Below are positions 10,763-18,994 of a DNA stretch of 64,000 bases, one piece after another. Location: contig CANLVP010000003.1 in assembly GCA_947494675.1 (NCBI GenBank), positions 169,791 through 233,790 of the forward strand, read 5' to 3'. Numbering within the stretch: position 1 is the first letter of the stretch; every line of letters begins with the position of its first letter. A model generated the notes under the pieces. It did not search any database, was not told the origin of the DNA, and saw only the letters and a list, made by a program, of their open reading frames with translations. The stretch is from an uncultured Paracoccaceae bacterium. Its GTDB lineage: Bacteria; Pseudomonadota; Alphaproteobacteria; Rhodobacterales; Rhodobacteraceae. The translations under genes were made by a program, and so were the position numbers.

Positions 10763-11479
10763 ATGAAGAAAATCTATCCATCCGCAGCTGCGGCGCTTGA
10801 TGGTCTGCTGCATGACGGCATGTTCATCGCCGCTGGCGGTTTTGGCCTTTGCGGCATTCCAGAGCTTTTGCTCGACGCCATCAAGGAGGCAGGCACCAAA
10901 GACCTGACCTTCGCGTCCAACAACGCAGGCGTCGACGACTTTGGCATCGGCATCCTGTTGCAAACCCGGCAGGTCAAAAAGATGATCAGCTCTTACGTGG
11001 GTGAAAACGCGGAATTCATGCGTCAGTATCTTTCGGGCGAGCTTGAGCTTGAGTTCAACCCCCAAGGCACGTTGGCCGAGCGTATGCGCGCGGGCGGCTG
11101 CGGCATCCCCGGCTTTTACACCAAGACAGGCGTGGGCACCGTGATTGCCGAGGGCAAGGAACACAAAGACTTCCCCACCGGCAAAGACGGCGCGCCCGAG
11201 ACCTACATCATGGAGAACGGCATCTTTGCCGATCTGGCCATCGTAAAGGCGTGGAAGGCGGACGAGAGCGGTAACCTCGTGTTCCGCAAAACCGCGCGGA
11301 ACTTTAACCCCCCTGCGGCCATGTGCGGCAAGACCTGTGTGGTTGAGGTCGAAGAGATCGTGCCGCTAGGCAGTCTGGAGCCTGATAATATCCACTTGCC
11401 CGGCATTTACGTGCACCGGATCATTCAGGGCGAGCACGAGAAACGCATCGAACAACGCACCGTCCGGGAGAAAGCATAA
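10763..11479 (+). CDS. scoA: 3-oxoacid CoA-transferase subunit A
   Basis: Alpha subunit of succinyl-CoA:3-ketoacid CoA-transferase, which activates acetoacetate using succinyl-CoA. The 238-residue protein carries the subunit A signature region [18 protein letters not shown] near the N-terminus and the SNNAG block. A GGGGGAG ribosome site precedes the ATG at 10763. Its stop codon overlaps the scoB start (TAATG), which favours equal synthesis of the two subunits. The exact acyl substrate (acetoacetate or a relative) is inferred from the close match to the ScoA family. Confidence 0.95.
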   Translation: MKKIYPSAAAALDGLLHDGMFIAAGGFGLCGIPELLLDAIKEAGTKDLTFASNNAGVDDFGIGILLQTRQVKKMISSYVGENAEFMRQYLSGELELEFNPQGTLAERMRAGGCGIPGFYTKTGVGTVIAEGKEHKDFPTGKDGAPETYIMENGIFADLAIVKAWKADESGNLVFRKTARNFNPPAAMCGKTCVVEVEEIVPLGSLEPDNIHLPGIYVHRIIQGEHEKRIEQRTVREKA

Positions 11480-12099
11480 TGTGGGATCGTAACCAGATGG
11501 CCGAACGGGCCGCGCAGGAACTCGAAGACGGCATGTATGTGAACCTTGGCATCGGCATCCCGACGCTGGTGGCCAACTATGTTGGTGACAAGGACATTAC
11601 CCTTCAGTCCGAGAACGGCATGTTGGGCATGGGCCCCTTCCCGTTTGAAGGGGAAGAAGACGCGGACCTGATTAATGCAGGCAAGCAGACGATCACCGAG
11701 CTGCGCCGGACCTCTTACTTTGACAGTGCCACCAGCTTTGGCATGATCCGCGGCGGCAAGATCGCAGCGGCGATCCTTGGCGCGATGGAAGTTGATGAAA
11801 AGGGCGATCTGGCGAACTGGATGATCCCCGGCAAGCTGGTCAAGGGCATGGGCGGCGCGATGGATCTGGTCGCAGGCGTGGGCCGCGTGATCGTTGTGAT
11901 GGACCACACCAACAAGCACGGCGACAGCAAACTGCTCAAGGCCTGCACCCTGCCCCTGACGGGTCAAGGCGTCGTGGACCGGATCATCACCAACCTTGGT
12001 GTGCTGGATGTGGTGCCCGGCGGGTTGAAAATCGTGGAAACCGCCGACGGCGTCACGGAAGAAGGGCTGCGCGCGGCAACCGAGGCGACAATCGTCTAA
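11479..12099 (+). CDS. scoB: 3-oxoacid CoA-transferase subunit B
   Basis: Beta subunit of the same CoA-transferase. The catalytic glutamate that forms the enzyme-CoA thioester is Glu45 in the motif QSENGMLGMG. The 206-residue length is normal for the family. It overlaps scoA by one base and is followed at once by a strong terminator, so scoAB forms a two-gene operon. The gap before scoA (10630-10762) has a TTGACT element near 10704, which could be a -35 box, but no clear -10 was fixed. Confidence 0.95.
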   Translation: MWDRNQMAERAAQELEDGMYVNLGIGIPTLVANYVGDKDITLQSENGMLGMGPFPFEGEEDADLINAGKQTITELRRTSYFDSATSFGMIRGGKIAAAILGAMEVDEKGDLANWMIPGKLVKGMGGAMDLVAGVGRVIVVMDHTNKHGDSKLLKACTLPLTGQGVVDRIITNLGVLDVVPGGLKIVETADGVTEEGLRAATEATIV

Positions 12100-12121
12100 G
12101 CCCCTTCTCTATGAGCAAAGC

Positions 12122-12157
12122 AAAAGGCGCAGCGATTGATCGCTGCGCCTTTTTTGC
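12122..12157. terminator. Bidirectional Rho-independent terminator
   Basis: A 14-bp perfect stem (aaaggcgcagcgat paired with atcgctgcgccttt) has an A-run on its left and seven Ts on its right. It can therefore stop both scoAB from the left and the lytic transglycosylase gene from the right. Confidence 0.9.
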
Positions 12158-12171
12158 ATTTCAGGGTGTGT

Positions 12172-12981
12172 CTACTGGCTGTTGACCGCAAAGACGCAGC
12201 CATCGCTGACCAATTGCGGCGGTGTGCGGCAAAGCCCCTTGGCCACGTTGAACGCCGCCAGCACCTTTGGCACGTAGGCGCGGGTTTCAGGGAATGGCGG
12301 CACGCCTTCATGGTCGCGCACCGATCCTTCGCCTGCATTATATCCGGCCAGCACCAGTATGGGGTCGCCGTCAAAGTGCTTCATCAACCAGGACAGATAG
12401 GCGACGCCGCCTTTGATGTTCTGGCTGGGGTCGCTGCGGTCGGTCACGCCAAAGCGTTCGGCGGTCGCAGGCATCAATTGCATCAGACCATGCGCGCCTG
12501 CGGTGCTTGTGGCATCCGATTTGCCCGCACTTTCAATTGCGATGAGCGCCAGCACCAATGCGGGCGAGACATCTTTGCCCACAGTCTCGCGCAGGATATC
12601 CATCCCATGGGCCTGTGCGATGCCTTGTAAGGTCTGTAGCCGCGGCGCGGGCACACCTTTGCCCGCAGGGGCCGCGTTCATCGCCAAGAGCGCTTGTTCC
12701 AGCCGCCCCGGCCCGCTGTCATTGAGATCGGGTGAGACATCTTGCCAGAACCATTCCAGCCCTGTCAGCTTTGGCGCGGCTGCCACGGGCGGCACCGGGG
12801 CCAATGTCGCGGGCGCGGCCGTTGGATCAACCTGCACGGTGATCCGATTGCCTGCATTGCCTGACGGCACTGTCACGCGCTTAAAGGTAAAGTCCGGTTG
12901 GAGCCGCGTATCTTCCGCGAATACGGGATTCGCGCACATTAAAAGGGCCAAAGCCCTAACGCTTCGTTTAATCGCCTGCAT
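12172..12981 (-). CDS. Lytic transglycosylase (SLT domain), exported
   Basis: A periplasmic peptidoglycan-cleaving enzyme of the soluble lytic transglycosylase type. The 269-residue protein begins with a signal peptide (cleavage near PVFAE), has a Pro/Ala-rich linker, and then the SLT domain. The catalytic glutamate lies in ALIAIESAGKSD, followed by GAHGLMQLMPATA and LAGYNAGEGSV. The ATG at 12981 is preferred over a TTG five codons upstream, because GAGGCGG lies upstream and the signal peptide starts well. It sits beside the tad locus; such enzymes often open the wall for pili, but that link is only positional here. Confidence 0.92.
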   Translation of the reverse strand: MQAIKRSVRALALLMCANPVFAEDTRLQPDFTFKRVTVPSGNAGNRITVQVDPTAAPATLAPVPPVAAAPKLTGLEWFWQDVSPDLNDSGPGRLEQALLAMNAAPAGKGVPAPRLQTLQGIAQAHGMDILRETVGKDVSPALVLALIAIESAGKSDATSTAGAHGLMQLMPATAERFGVTDRSDPSQNIKGGVAYLSWLMKHFDGDPILVLAGYNAGEGSVRDHEGVPPFPETRAYVPKVLAAFNVAKGLCRTPPQLVSDGCVFAVNSQ

Positions 12982-13332
12982 TTTTGTCCGCCTCAACGGT
13001 TTTTATTGCCCACAGACTCGCAGATTCAGATCGTATAAACCACGAATTGTGAAACAATGGGCCAAATCAGGCGCCATTCGCAGCAAACCGGCAACGCCCA
13101 AACCCCACCATTCAGAAATTATTCATTTTTATTCCGTTTAATTTCAGTGACTTATGGTTTTTTATCGGTTTTTCAGCCAACCGCCCAAAATTGCACGAAA
13201 CCAGCCCAAATCATGCCCCAATCAGAGGGCTATATGTCCTCATCCAAGACGGGGATCGGGCCAACAAGAGGCCGGTTCGAGATGATCCGCCGCGGTAAAC
13301 TGAAACGAGTAATACCCTGAGGAGGGAATAAC
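12982..13332. promoter_or_regulatory. 351-base gap carrying the divergent promoters of the transglycosylase and pilin genes
   Basis: No coding frame or RNA gene is visible. The middle part (about 13100-13180) is AT-rich for this genome. The right end carries a strong GAGGAGGG ribosome site at 13319-13326 for the first pilin. No promoter boxes could be fixed with confidence. Confidence 0.5.
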
Positions 13333-13512
13333 ATGCTTAACTTTATCAAGAACTTCCGCAACGACGAAGACGGCGCAGTCACAGTTGACTGGGTTGTGCT
13401 GACAGCTGCAATCGTGGCCCTGGGCCTGGTTGTGGGTACATCCGTTAAGGGTGGCGCAACTACTCTGGCTGCCGACGTTGGCGCTGACTTGACCGCACAG
13501 GTCACACCATAA
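13333..13512 (+). CDS. Flp/Fap type IVb pilin, copy 1
   Basis: A 59-residue prepilin, main subunit candidate of the tad pilus. A short charged leader (MLNFIKNFRNDEDG) ends at a glycine and is followed by AVTVDW and a hydrophobic helix, the layout of Flp prepilins cut after Gly by the TadV/CpaA peptidase. The usual GxxxxEY is GAVTVDW here, with Asp at mature position 5 and Trp at 6. A very strong GAGGAGGG site and a private terminator downstream suggest high expression. Copy 2 differs mainly in the leader and a few tail positions, pointing to a recent tandem duplication. Confidence 0.92.
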   Translation: MLNFIKNFRNDEDGAVTVDWVVLTAAIVALGLVVGTSVKGGATTLAADVGADLTAQVTP

Positions 13513-13535
13513 TCTTCGTCTTCTGACGATGATTG

Positions 13536-13568
13536 GGCCGCACCATTATGTGGTGCGGCCTTTTTTTT
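13536..13568 (+). terminator. Strong terminator after pilin 1
   Basis: A perfect 10-bp GC-rich stem (ggccgcacca with tggtgcggcc, 5-base loop) is followed by eight Ts. It lies 24 bases after the pilin stop codon. Confidence 0.93.
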
Positions 13569-13675
13569 GGCCTGACGCTGCTGTCAGGCGCGCCCCTGCC
13601 CGGACGTCTGCCAATTATCCAGACAAAGTTCCTGCGCTTGTGGCGTTACACGATACGCAAAAAAGGAGCTCTGTC

Positions 13676-13855
13676 ATGCGGCAGTTTTTCAAAACCTTTC
13701 GGAACGACGAAGACGGCGCAGTCACAGTTGACTGGGTTGTTCTGACCGCGGCCATCGTGGCGCTGGGTCTTGTCGTCGGCACATCCGTGCGCGGCGGTAC
13801 AACAACCCTCGCTGCTGACCTTGGTGCAGATATGACGGCAATGGTCACACCCTAA
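13676..13855 (+). CDS. Flp/Fap type IVb pilin, copy 2
   Basis: A second 59-residue prepilin. It shares the leader end FRNDEDG and the whole first half of the mature helix (AVTVDWVVLTAAIVALGLVV) with copy 1; differences are in the first seven residues and a handful of tail positions. AAAAGGAG stands upstream of the ATG. It has its own terminator, so it is probably transcribed alone as well as by read-through. The pair may give pilus heterogeneity, or one copy may be the major subunit. Confidence 0.92.
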   Translation: MRQFFKTFRNDEDGAVTVDWVVLTAAIVALGLVVGTSVRGGTTTLAADLGADMTAMVTP

Positions 13856-13872
13856 TCCGTCCTGAACGACGT

Positions 13873-13901
13873 AAAAGCCGCGCTATCACAGCGCGGCTTT
13901 T
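13873..13901 (+). terminator. Terminator after pilin 2
   Basis: A 12-bp perfect stem (aaaagccgcgct with agcgcggctttt, loop of five) lies 17 bases past the pilin 2 stop. The right arm supplies a short T-run. Confidence 0.85.
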
Positions 13902-14017
13902 GCTATGTGCGGATCGCTAAAATCCGCTGGAAATTCGCCAAAATGCCGGGTGTGTGCCACGAACGGGCCGCATTCACCATTTACCAATACGTTGAGTGTA
14001 ACCAAGTGAGGCCCGCT

Positions 14018-14197
14018 ATGTGGCAGAAATTCAAACAGTTCCGCGCTGACCAAGATGGCGCAATCTCCGTCGACTGGGTCGTGCTGACCGCTGGCATCAT
14101 GTTGTTTGCCGGCGTTGTTGCCACACTCGTCAAAGACGGTGCCATCGATGGCGGTGATGACATCGGTAACCAAGTGGCGGCCATGGCGACGCCGTAA
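14018..14197 (+). CDS. Flp/Fap type IVb pilin-like protein, copy 3 (diverged)
   Basis: A third 59-residue prepilin, clearly related but diverged: leader MWQKFKQFRADQDG, then AISVDWVVLTAGIM. The peptidase-site glycine and the VDW motif are kept, while the tail is more acidic (GGDDIG). Identical length and shared ATP/VTP C-terminus tie the three copies together. A GAGG site lies upstream. Unlike copies 1 and 2 it has no terminator before the next gene, so it may be made with cpaB and could be a minor pilin. Confidence 0.88.
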   Translation: MWQKFKQFRADQDGAISVDWVVLTAGIMLFAGVVATLVKDGAIDGGDDIGNQVAAMATP

Positions 14198-14274
14198 GGC
14201 TGCTGTGACCGAAAATTTAACGATTCAACACAAGCACGGGTAATCCGGCTGTATTAAAGAAACGAGGTACGACA

Positions 14275-15141
14275 ATGCGCGCAGTATTTGGACTGGTATT
14301 GGTTCTAGGCATGGGGCTCGCGGGTTTCGCGGTCTACATGGTCAAGGGCTACATGACCGATCAGGAAGCCGCGTTGATCGCAGAGCGTCAGCGCGCGCAG
14401 GCATCCGTCGCAACCGTTGACGTCTATGCCGTCAACCGCGATGTGGCTTATGGCGAAGAGTTGACAGCCGACGATGTGACGCTGGTCAAATACGCCGCTG
14501 ACTTCTTGCCCGAAGGTGTCTTCAAAACCGAAGAAGAGCTTTTCCCGCAAGGTACCGAAGTGGTTCGCGCTGCAACCCGCGCCATGATCGCAAACGAACC
14601 TGTACTTATCTCTAAGGTGACGGACCCCGGAGAGATTGCAGGCATCACCCAAAGCCTTCGGCCTGGCATGCGCGCGTTTGAAATCAACATCGGTGCAACA
14701 TCTGGCGTGTCCAGCTTTGTGCGCCCCGGTGACCGCGTTGACGTCTATTGGACCGGGTCTGTTGGTGGCGGCGCTTATGGCGAACCACGCGAAATCACCC
14801 GCCGCATTCAAAACGGGGTAGAGCTGATTGCCGTGAACCAATCGACCGACCCAGAGCTTGAGAATGACGAAATCCCCCGCACCCTGACGGTGCAGGTTAG
14901 CCAGAACGACGTGTTGGGTCTGGCCCAGCTGCAGACCACCGGGTCGCTTTCGATGTCACTTGTCGGCACCGGCGACACAACCGAAGCAAGCGTGGTTGAA
15001 GTGGATCAGGCATCGCTTTTGGGATTGCAGCAATTGGCACCAGAAGCCGCACCAATCCCGCAGGCCGCGCCGCAAACCTGCACAATCCGGACCCGTCGCG
15101 GTGCTGAAGTGGTCGAAATCCCGATCCCCTGCACCAACTAA
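14275..15141 (+). CDS. cpaB: Flp pilus assembly protein CpaB (RcpC)
   Basis: A periplasmic or inner-membrane anchored protein that works with the CpaC secretin. The 288-residue product has one N-terminal hydrophobic segment (VFGLVLVLGMGLAGFAVYMV), an SAF domain from about residue 45 (AVNRDVAYGEELTADDVTL) and the RcpC domain (RPGDRVDVYWTG, the T-V-Q-V strand). A GAGG site precedes the ATG. It is followed by a strong hairpin terminator, so cpaC downstream probably has its own promoter. Confidence 0.95.
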   Translation: MRAVFGLVLVLGMGLAGFAVYMVKGYMTDQEAALIAERQRAQASVATVDVYAVNRDVAYGEELTADDVTLVKYAADFLPEGVFKTEEELFPQGTEVVRAATRAMIANEPVLISKVTDPGEIAGITQSLRPGMRAFEINIGATSGVSSFVRPGDRVDVYWTGSVGGGAYGEPREITRRIQNGVELIAVNQSTDPELENDEIPRTLTVQVSQNDVLGLAQLQTTGSLSMSLVGTGDTTEASVVEVDQASLLGLQQLAPEAAPIPQAAPQTCTIRTRRGAEVVEIPIPCTN

Positions 15142-15168
15142 CCTCGGGTTAACTTTCTCAACAATTTC

Positions 15169-15203
15169 AAGGGCGCGGCGTGGAAATACGCCGCGCCCTT
15201 TGT
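15169..15203 (+). terminator. Hairpin terminator between cpaB and cpaC
   Basis: A 12-bp perfect stem (aagggcgcggcg with cgccgcgccctt) with an 8-base loop is followed by a weak T-run (TGT). The 214-base gap up to cpaC holds nothing else recognised. Confidence 0.75.
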
Positions 15204-15355
15204 CTTGACGAATCGCCACCTGTTGCCAGTTGTCCACATAAAGGCCACCCCGCAAGGCATTGATTCTTGCAATAAATGCAGGTCCGGGGCATGGTCGCCT
15301 CAATGATGGAGAATAATCTCCACGTACGAGGCGTGATCGGAGAGGCAGGTCACTT

Positions 15356-16783
15356 ATGACATATGACAAATTTCTAAAGGCGGCTCTGACCGGCCTGACG
15401 TTGGCGTTGACCACAACACCAACGTTTGCACCAGCAGAGACGTTGCGCGTAATGCGCGGGGCACCATCAGGGGCGCTTAATGTCCCGATGAACCGTGCGG
15501 TGGTCGTCGAAAGTGACGTCCCCTTCACAGAACTCAGCATCGCCAACCCCGGCATCGCTGACATTTCATCCCTGTCGGATCGCACGATTTACGTGCTCGG
15601 CAAGGAACCAGGCCGTACCACATTGACCCTTTTGGGCGCTGATGGGCGCTTGATTACCAACGTCGATGTGCACGTCACACCCGATATCGCAGAATTCAAG
15701 GAACGCCTGCAGCAAATCCTGCCCGGCGAGAACATTGAAGTGCGCACAGCAAACAACGGCATCGTGCTTTCCGGCACCGTCAGCAGCATCGCGCGGCTGG
15801 ATCGGGCGCTGGAGCTGGCACAACGCTACGCCCCTGACCGGGTGTCCAACCTGATGAGCGTTGGCGGAACCCAGCAAGTGATGCTGAAAGTCCGCTTTGC
15901 AGAGATGCAGCGCAGCGTCAGCAAGTCGCTGTCGTCTTCCATCGGCATCCAAGGCACCGCGCTGAGCGGTGATCTGGGTCTGGCGGCTGGTACAAACAGC
16001 CTCAATAACTCCGGTTCGCTTACCAACACCTTTGGTGGGGCCGTCCCGGCGACAAACGATGCAAACGGCGCATTCCTCTTTGGTTTTAATGCCGGTGGGG
16101 TTGAGGTCGGGATGCTTCTCGAAGCGCTTGAAGCACGCGGTGTTGTCCGCACATTGGCGGAACCAAACCTCACTGCCCTCTCGGGCCAGGAGGCAAAGTT
16201 CCTTGCAGGTGGCGAATATCCTGTCCCTGTCAGCCAGACAGACGGCGCGATCAGCATCCAGTATAAGCCTTTCGGCGTGGAAATGATCTTTACCCCCCGC
16301 GTTGTGGATGGTGACATCATCAACCTGGAACTGGTGGCCGCCGTGTCATCGATCGATGCCACCAACGGGATCACGATCAACGGCTTTACCATCGACGCCT
16401 TCAAGCGCCGCGAGACATCGACCACGGTCGAGATGCGCGACGGTGAAAGCTTTGCGATTGCAGGCCTTTTGCAGGACGACTTTACCGATTTGAGCGGTCA
16501 AGTGCCTTGGGTTGGCGACATCCCAGTGCTTGGTTCACTCTTCCGGTCTGCGGAATACAGCCGCAACCAGACAGAATTGGTCATCATCGTCACACCGCAT
16601 CTGGTCACACCGACCCGTGGCGAGGCTTTGGCCCTGCCCACTGATCGTGTGCAGCCACCAAGCGAGAAGGATCTGTTCCTCTTTGGCCGCGTGGCCGCTG
16701 ATGGTGCACCTTCGACAGGTGGTGCCGGTGAAGTAGCGCGTCAGGACTTCAGCGGGTCCTACGGCTATGTACTTGACGAATAA
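15356..16783 (+). CDS. cpaC: Type II/IV secretin CpaC (RcpA)
   Basis: The outer-membrane secretin through which the Tad pilus leaves the cell. The 475-residue protein has a signal peptide (cleavage near FAPAE), an N-terminal pilus-assembly domain (the AVVVESDVPFTELSIANPGIADI block), a BON-like domain (about residues 120-165), and the C-terminal secretin domain. In that domain VPWVGDIPVLGSLFRS and ELVIIVTPHLVTP are the classic family strings. AGGCAGG stands upstream of the ATG. It begins the second transcript of the tad locus. Confidence 0.97.
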   Translation: MTYDKFLKAALTGLTLALTTTPTFAPAETLRVMRGAPSGALNVPMNRAVVVESDVPFTELSIANPGIADISSLSDRTIYVLGKEPGRTTLTLLGADGRLITNVDVHVTPDIAEFKERLQQILPGENIEVRTANNGIVLSGTVSSIARLDRALELAQRYAPDRVSNLMSVGGTQQVMLKVRFAEMQRSVSKSLSSSIGIQGTALSGDLGLAAGTNSLNNSGSLTNTFGGAVPATNDANGAFLFGFNAGGVEVGMLLEALEARGVVRTLAEPNLTALSGQEAKFLAGGEYPVPVSQTDGAISIQYKPFGVEMIFTPRVVDGDIINLELVAAVSSIDATNGITINGFTIDAFKRRETSTTVEMRDGESFAIAGLLQDDFTDLSGQVPWVGDIPVLGSLFRSAEYSRNQTELVIIVTPHLVTPTRGEALALPTDRVQPPSEKDLFLFGRVAADGAPSTGGAGEVARQDFSGSYGYVLDE

Positions 16784-16802
16784 GAGAAAAGGGAGCGACG
16801 CG

Positions 16803-17462
16803 ATGAAGTATCTTCTGACAGCGGCAGCAGCCACGGCGCTTCTTGCCGGTTGCGAAGGCACAGGCACGACCTTTGCCTCTTTCAACCAGGAAGCCGGGGC
16901 ACAGCTTGATAGCGGCGACTTTGGCAACGCCTCGATGAACAACATGCTCGTGCAAACCGGGGCCGCAGGCTACACAACGGGGCTTGCACGGCGGTTTGAC
17001 AGCGAAGTGAATGCGACGATCAACTTCGCCTTCAACTCCGCCAGCTTGGACGCATCCGCGCAGAACACGCTGCGGGCGCAGGCAGCCTGGATCAAACAGT
17101 TCCCTGAGGTGCGCTTTAAGGTCTTTGGTCATACCGATCTGGTTGGCTCTGCGGCCTATAATAAGCGTCTTGGCCTTTCACGTGCCAATGCGGCCGTGAA
17201 TTTCCTTGTCGGCCAAGGCATCAGCCGCAGCCGTCTGGAAGCGGTGGCCTCATTCGGTGAAACGCGCCCTGTGATCAACACAGCCGGTCAAAGCCGCGAA
17301 AACCGCCGCACCGTGACCGAAGTGTCGGGCTTTGTGCGCAATCACCCCACGGTTCTGAACGGCAAATACGCCGAGATCATCTTCCGCGACTACGTGCAAA
17401 GCGCGGTTGAGGCCCCTGACGCCTCGACCTTGGATGGTGGCTCAGCAGGCGGCGACGGCTAA
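16803..17462 (+). CDS. OmpA-like lipoprotein of the tad locus
   Basis: A 219-residue lipoprotein with lipobox LLAGC (Cys17 or so) and a C-terminal OmpA peptidoglycan-binding domain, seen in FKVFGHTDLVGSAAYNKRLG and SRANAAVNFLVGQGI. It lies 19 bases after cpaC with an AGGGAG site. In other Rhodobacterales tad loci an OmpA-type gene sits at the same place, and it may anchor the secretin to the wall; this is inferred from order. The start at 16803 gives the signal peptide directly. Confidence 0.9.
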   Translation: MKYLLTAAAATALLAGCEGTGTTFASFNQEAGAQLDSGDFGNASMNNMLVQTGAAGYTTGLARRFDSEVNATINFAFNSASLDASAQNTLRAQAAWIKQFPEVRFKVFGHTDLVGSAAYNKRLGLSRANAAVNFLVGQGISRSRLEAVASFGETRPVINTAGQSRENRRTVTEVSGFVRNHPTVLNGKYAEIIFRDYVQSAVEAPDASTLDGGSAGGDG

Positions 17463-17738
17463 CCCTTCCCCCTTTACAATTTGTTAACGTCCTTACGCCC
17501 GCGCCCGTCGCGGGCGTAAACATTTGTGGCCTCTGACCCATGATCGTCGCAAGATACCGCACAATTACGATCTTTTTGTCCAAATCCCGCCACGTTTCTC
17601 GGTGACAAACGCCTCATGGGACAACTCCGCCAAGTTTTTGGGTGGGTGTTGGCAGAGGAACTGGGATCGTGACGGGGCATTAACCCTTTGGCGATAACCT
17701 CCCGCTGCTTCCCTGAGAGTTAATAAGGACGCAAGGCC
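17463..17738 (+). promoter_or_regulatory. Gap before cpaE with a GC-rich hairpin and a CtrA-like site
   Basis: At 17473-17488 there is TTTA-N7-TTAAC, one base off the CtrA consensus TTAA-N7-TTAAC. At 17494-17518 a 10-bp hairpin (tacgcccgcg with cgcgggcgta) could end the cpaC-ompA transcript, although no T-run follows. A TTAACC half-site lies near 17680. These suggest a promoter for cpaE onwards, but no experimentally typical boxes were fixed. Confidence 0.4.
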
Positions 17739-18983
17739 ATGAGCAGCAACGCACAAGTAATGACAGAAGTCCCAGCAATCGTCGCCTGCACCGTCAGCAG
17801 GGATGTACAGATCTTCGATCTTTTGATCGAAGATATGGAAACCGCGCTGGGTGAAAATTGGGGTGATCTGGGATTTGCCGACGCGGTGCCGTTTCTGGCG
17901 CAGCCCGAGGCAGATGCGCTGAAATTCCTGGCCATCGCCATGGATCACGAGGATGAAGACAACCTCGACCAGATCAGCTCTGTGATTGCCGCCGCCAAGG
18001 AAAAAGGGATCAAGGTCATCTTGATCACCGAAGACGTCAGCCCCACCAGCCTGCACCAGCTGCTGCGCGAAGGTGGCGACGAATTCGTCCCCTACCCCCT
18101 GCCCGAGGATGAGCTGGCCAACGCCATCGAACGCGTGCTGACCCCACCCGAAGAAGTGCCCGTTGCACCGGAACTGCAGAACAAGCTGAAGGCGACCGGC
18201 GACCACGAAGGTGTTTTGATCGCCGTCCACGGCATGGCCGGCGGCACCGGCGCCACGACCCTGGCCGTGAATTTGGCCTGGGAACTCGCCAATATCGAAA
18301 AAGACAACCCGCCGCGCGTCTGCCTGCTGGATCTGGACCTGCAATTTGGCACCACATCCACCTATCTGGACCTGCCACGCCGCGAAACGGTGCTGGAACT
18401 CTTGTCCGACACCGAAGCGATGGACAGCGACAGCTTTATGCAGGCGCTTTTGTCCTATGAACAAAAGCTGCATGTGCTGACCTCACCCACAGACATGATC
18501 CCACTTGATCTTGTCACCGGCGAAGACATCAGCCGCGTGATTGAAGTTGCGCGCACCAACTTTGACTACGTGGTTATCGACATGCCCTCGACCATGGTCG
18601 AGTGGAGCCAGGCCGTACTGGAAGCCGCGCACGTCTACTTTGCGACGATTGAGCTGGAAATGCGCTCTGCCCAGAACACGCTGCGTCTGAAACGTGCGCT
18701 CCAGTCAGAGGATTTGCCCTTTGATAAGCTGCGTTTTGTGCTGAACCGCGCACCGGGCTTTACCGATCTGAACGGCAAGAGCCGCGTGAAACGTCTGGCC
18801 GAAAGCCTTGGCATCGCCATTGAAGTGCAGATGCCCGATGGCGGCAAGCCTGTCGCACAAACCGCCGATCACGGATCACCCTTGGGCGTCTCGATCCCCA
18901 AGAACGCGTTGCGCAAAGAAATGCTGAAGCTGGCCCAATCGGTCCACGCGGTCAATCAGGCCGAAGTCGCTGAAGCTGGATAA
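17739..18983 (+). CDS. cpaE: Pilus localisation ATPase CpaE (TadZ)
   Basis: A MinD/ParA-superfamily protein that places the Tad machine at the cell pole. The 414-residue product has an N-terminal receiver-like domain (about residues 12-130, with the strand KVILITEDVSP) and a C-terminal ATPase domain. That domain starts with the deviant Walker A GMAGGTGATTLAVNLA and has LLDLDLQFGTTSTYLDL as the switch region. It is the first gene of a tight run with cpaF (11-base gap), tadB and tadC. Confidence 0.95.
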   Translation: MSSNAQVMTEVPAIVACTVSRDVQIFDLLIEDMETALGENWGDLGFADAVPFLAQPEADALKFLAIAMDHEDEDNLDQISSVIAAAKEKGIKVILITEDVSPTSLHQLLREGGDEFVPYPLPEDELANAIERVLTPPEEVPVAPELQNKLKATGDHEGVLIAVHGMAGGTGATTLAVNLAWELANIEKDNPPRVCLLDLDLQFGTTSTYLDLPRRETVLELLSDTEAMDSDSFMQALLSYEQKLHVLTSPTDMIPLDLVTGEDISRVIEVARTNFDYVVIDMPSTMVEWSQAVLEAAHVYFATIELEMRSAQNTLRLKRALQSEDLPFDKLRFVLNRAPGFTDLNGKSRVKRLAESLGIAIEVQMPDGGKPVAQTADHGSPLGVSIPKNALRKEMLKLAQSVHAVNQAEVAEAG

Positions 18984-18994
18984 GGGTCAAACAG

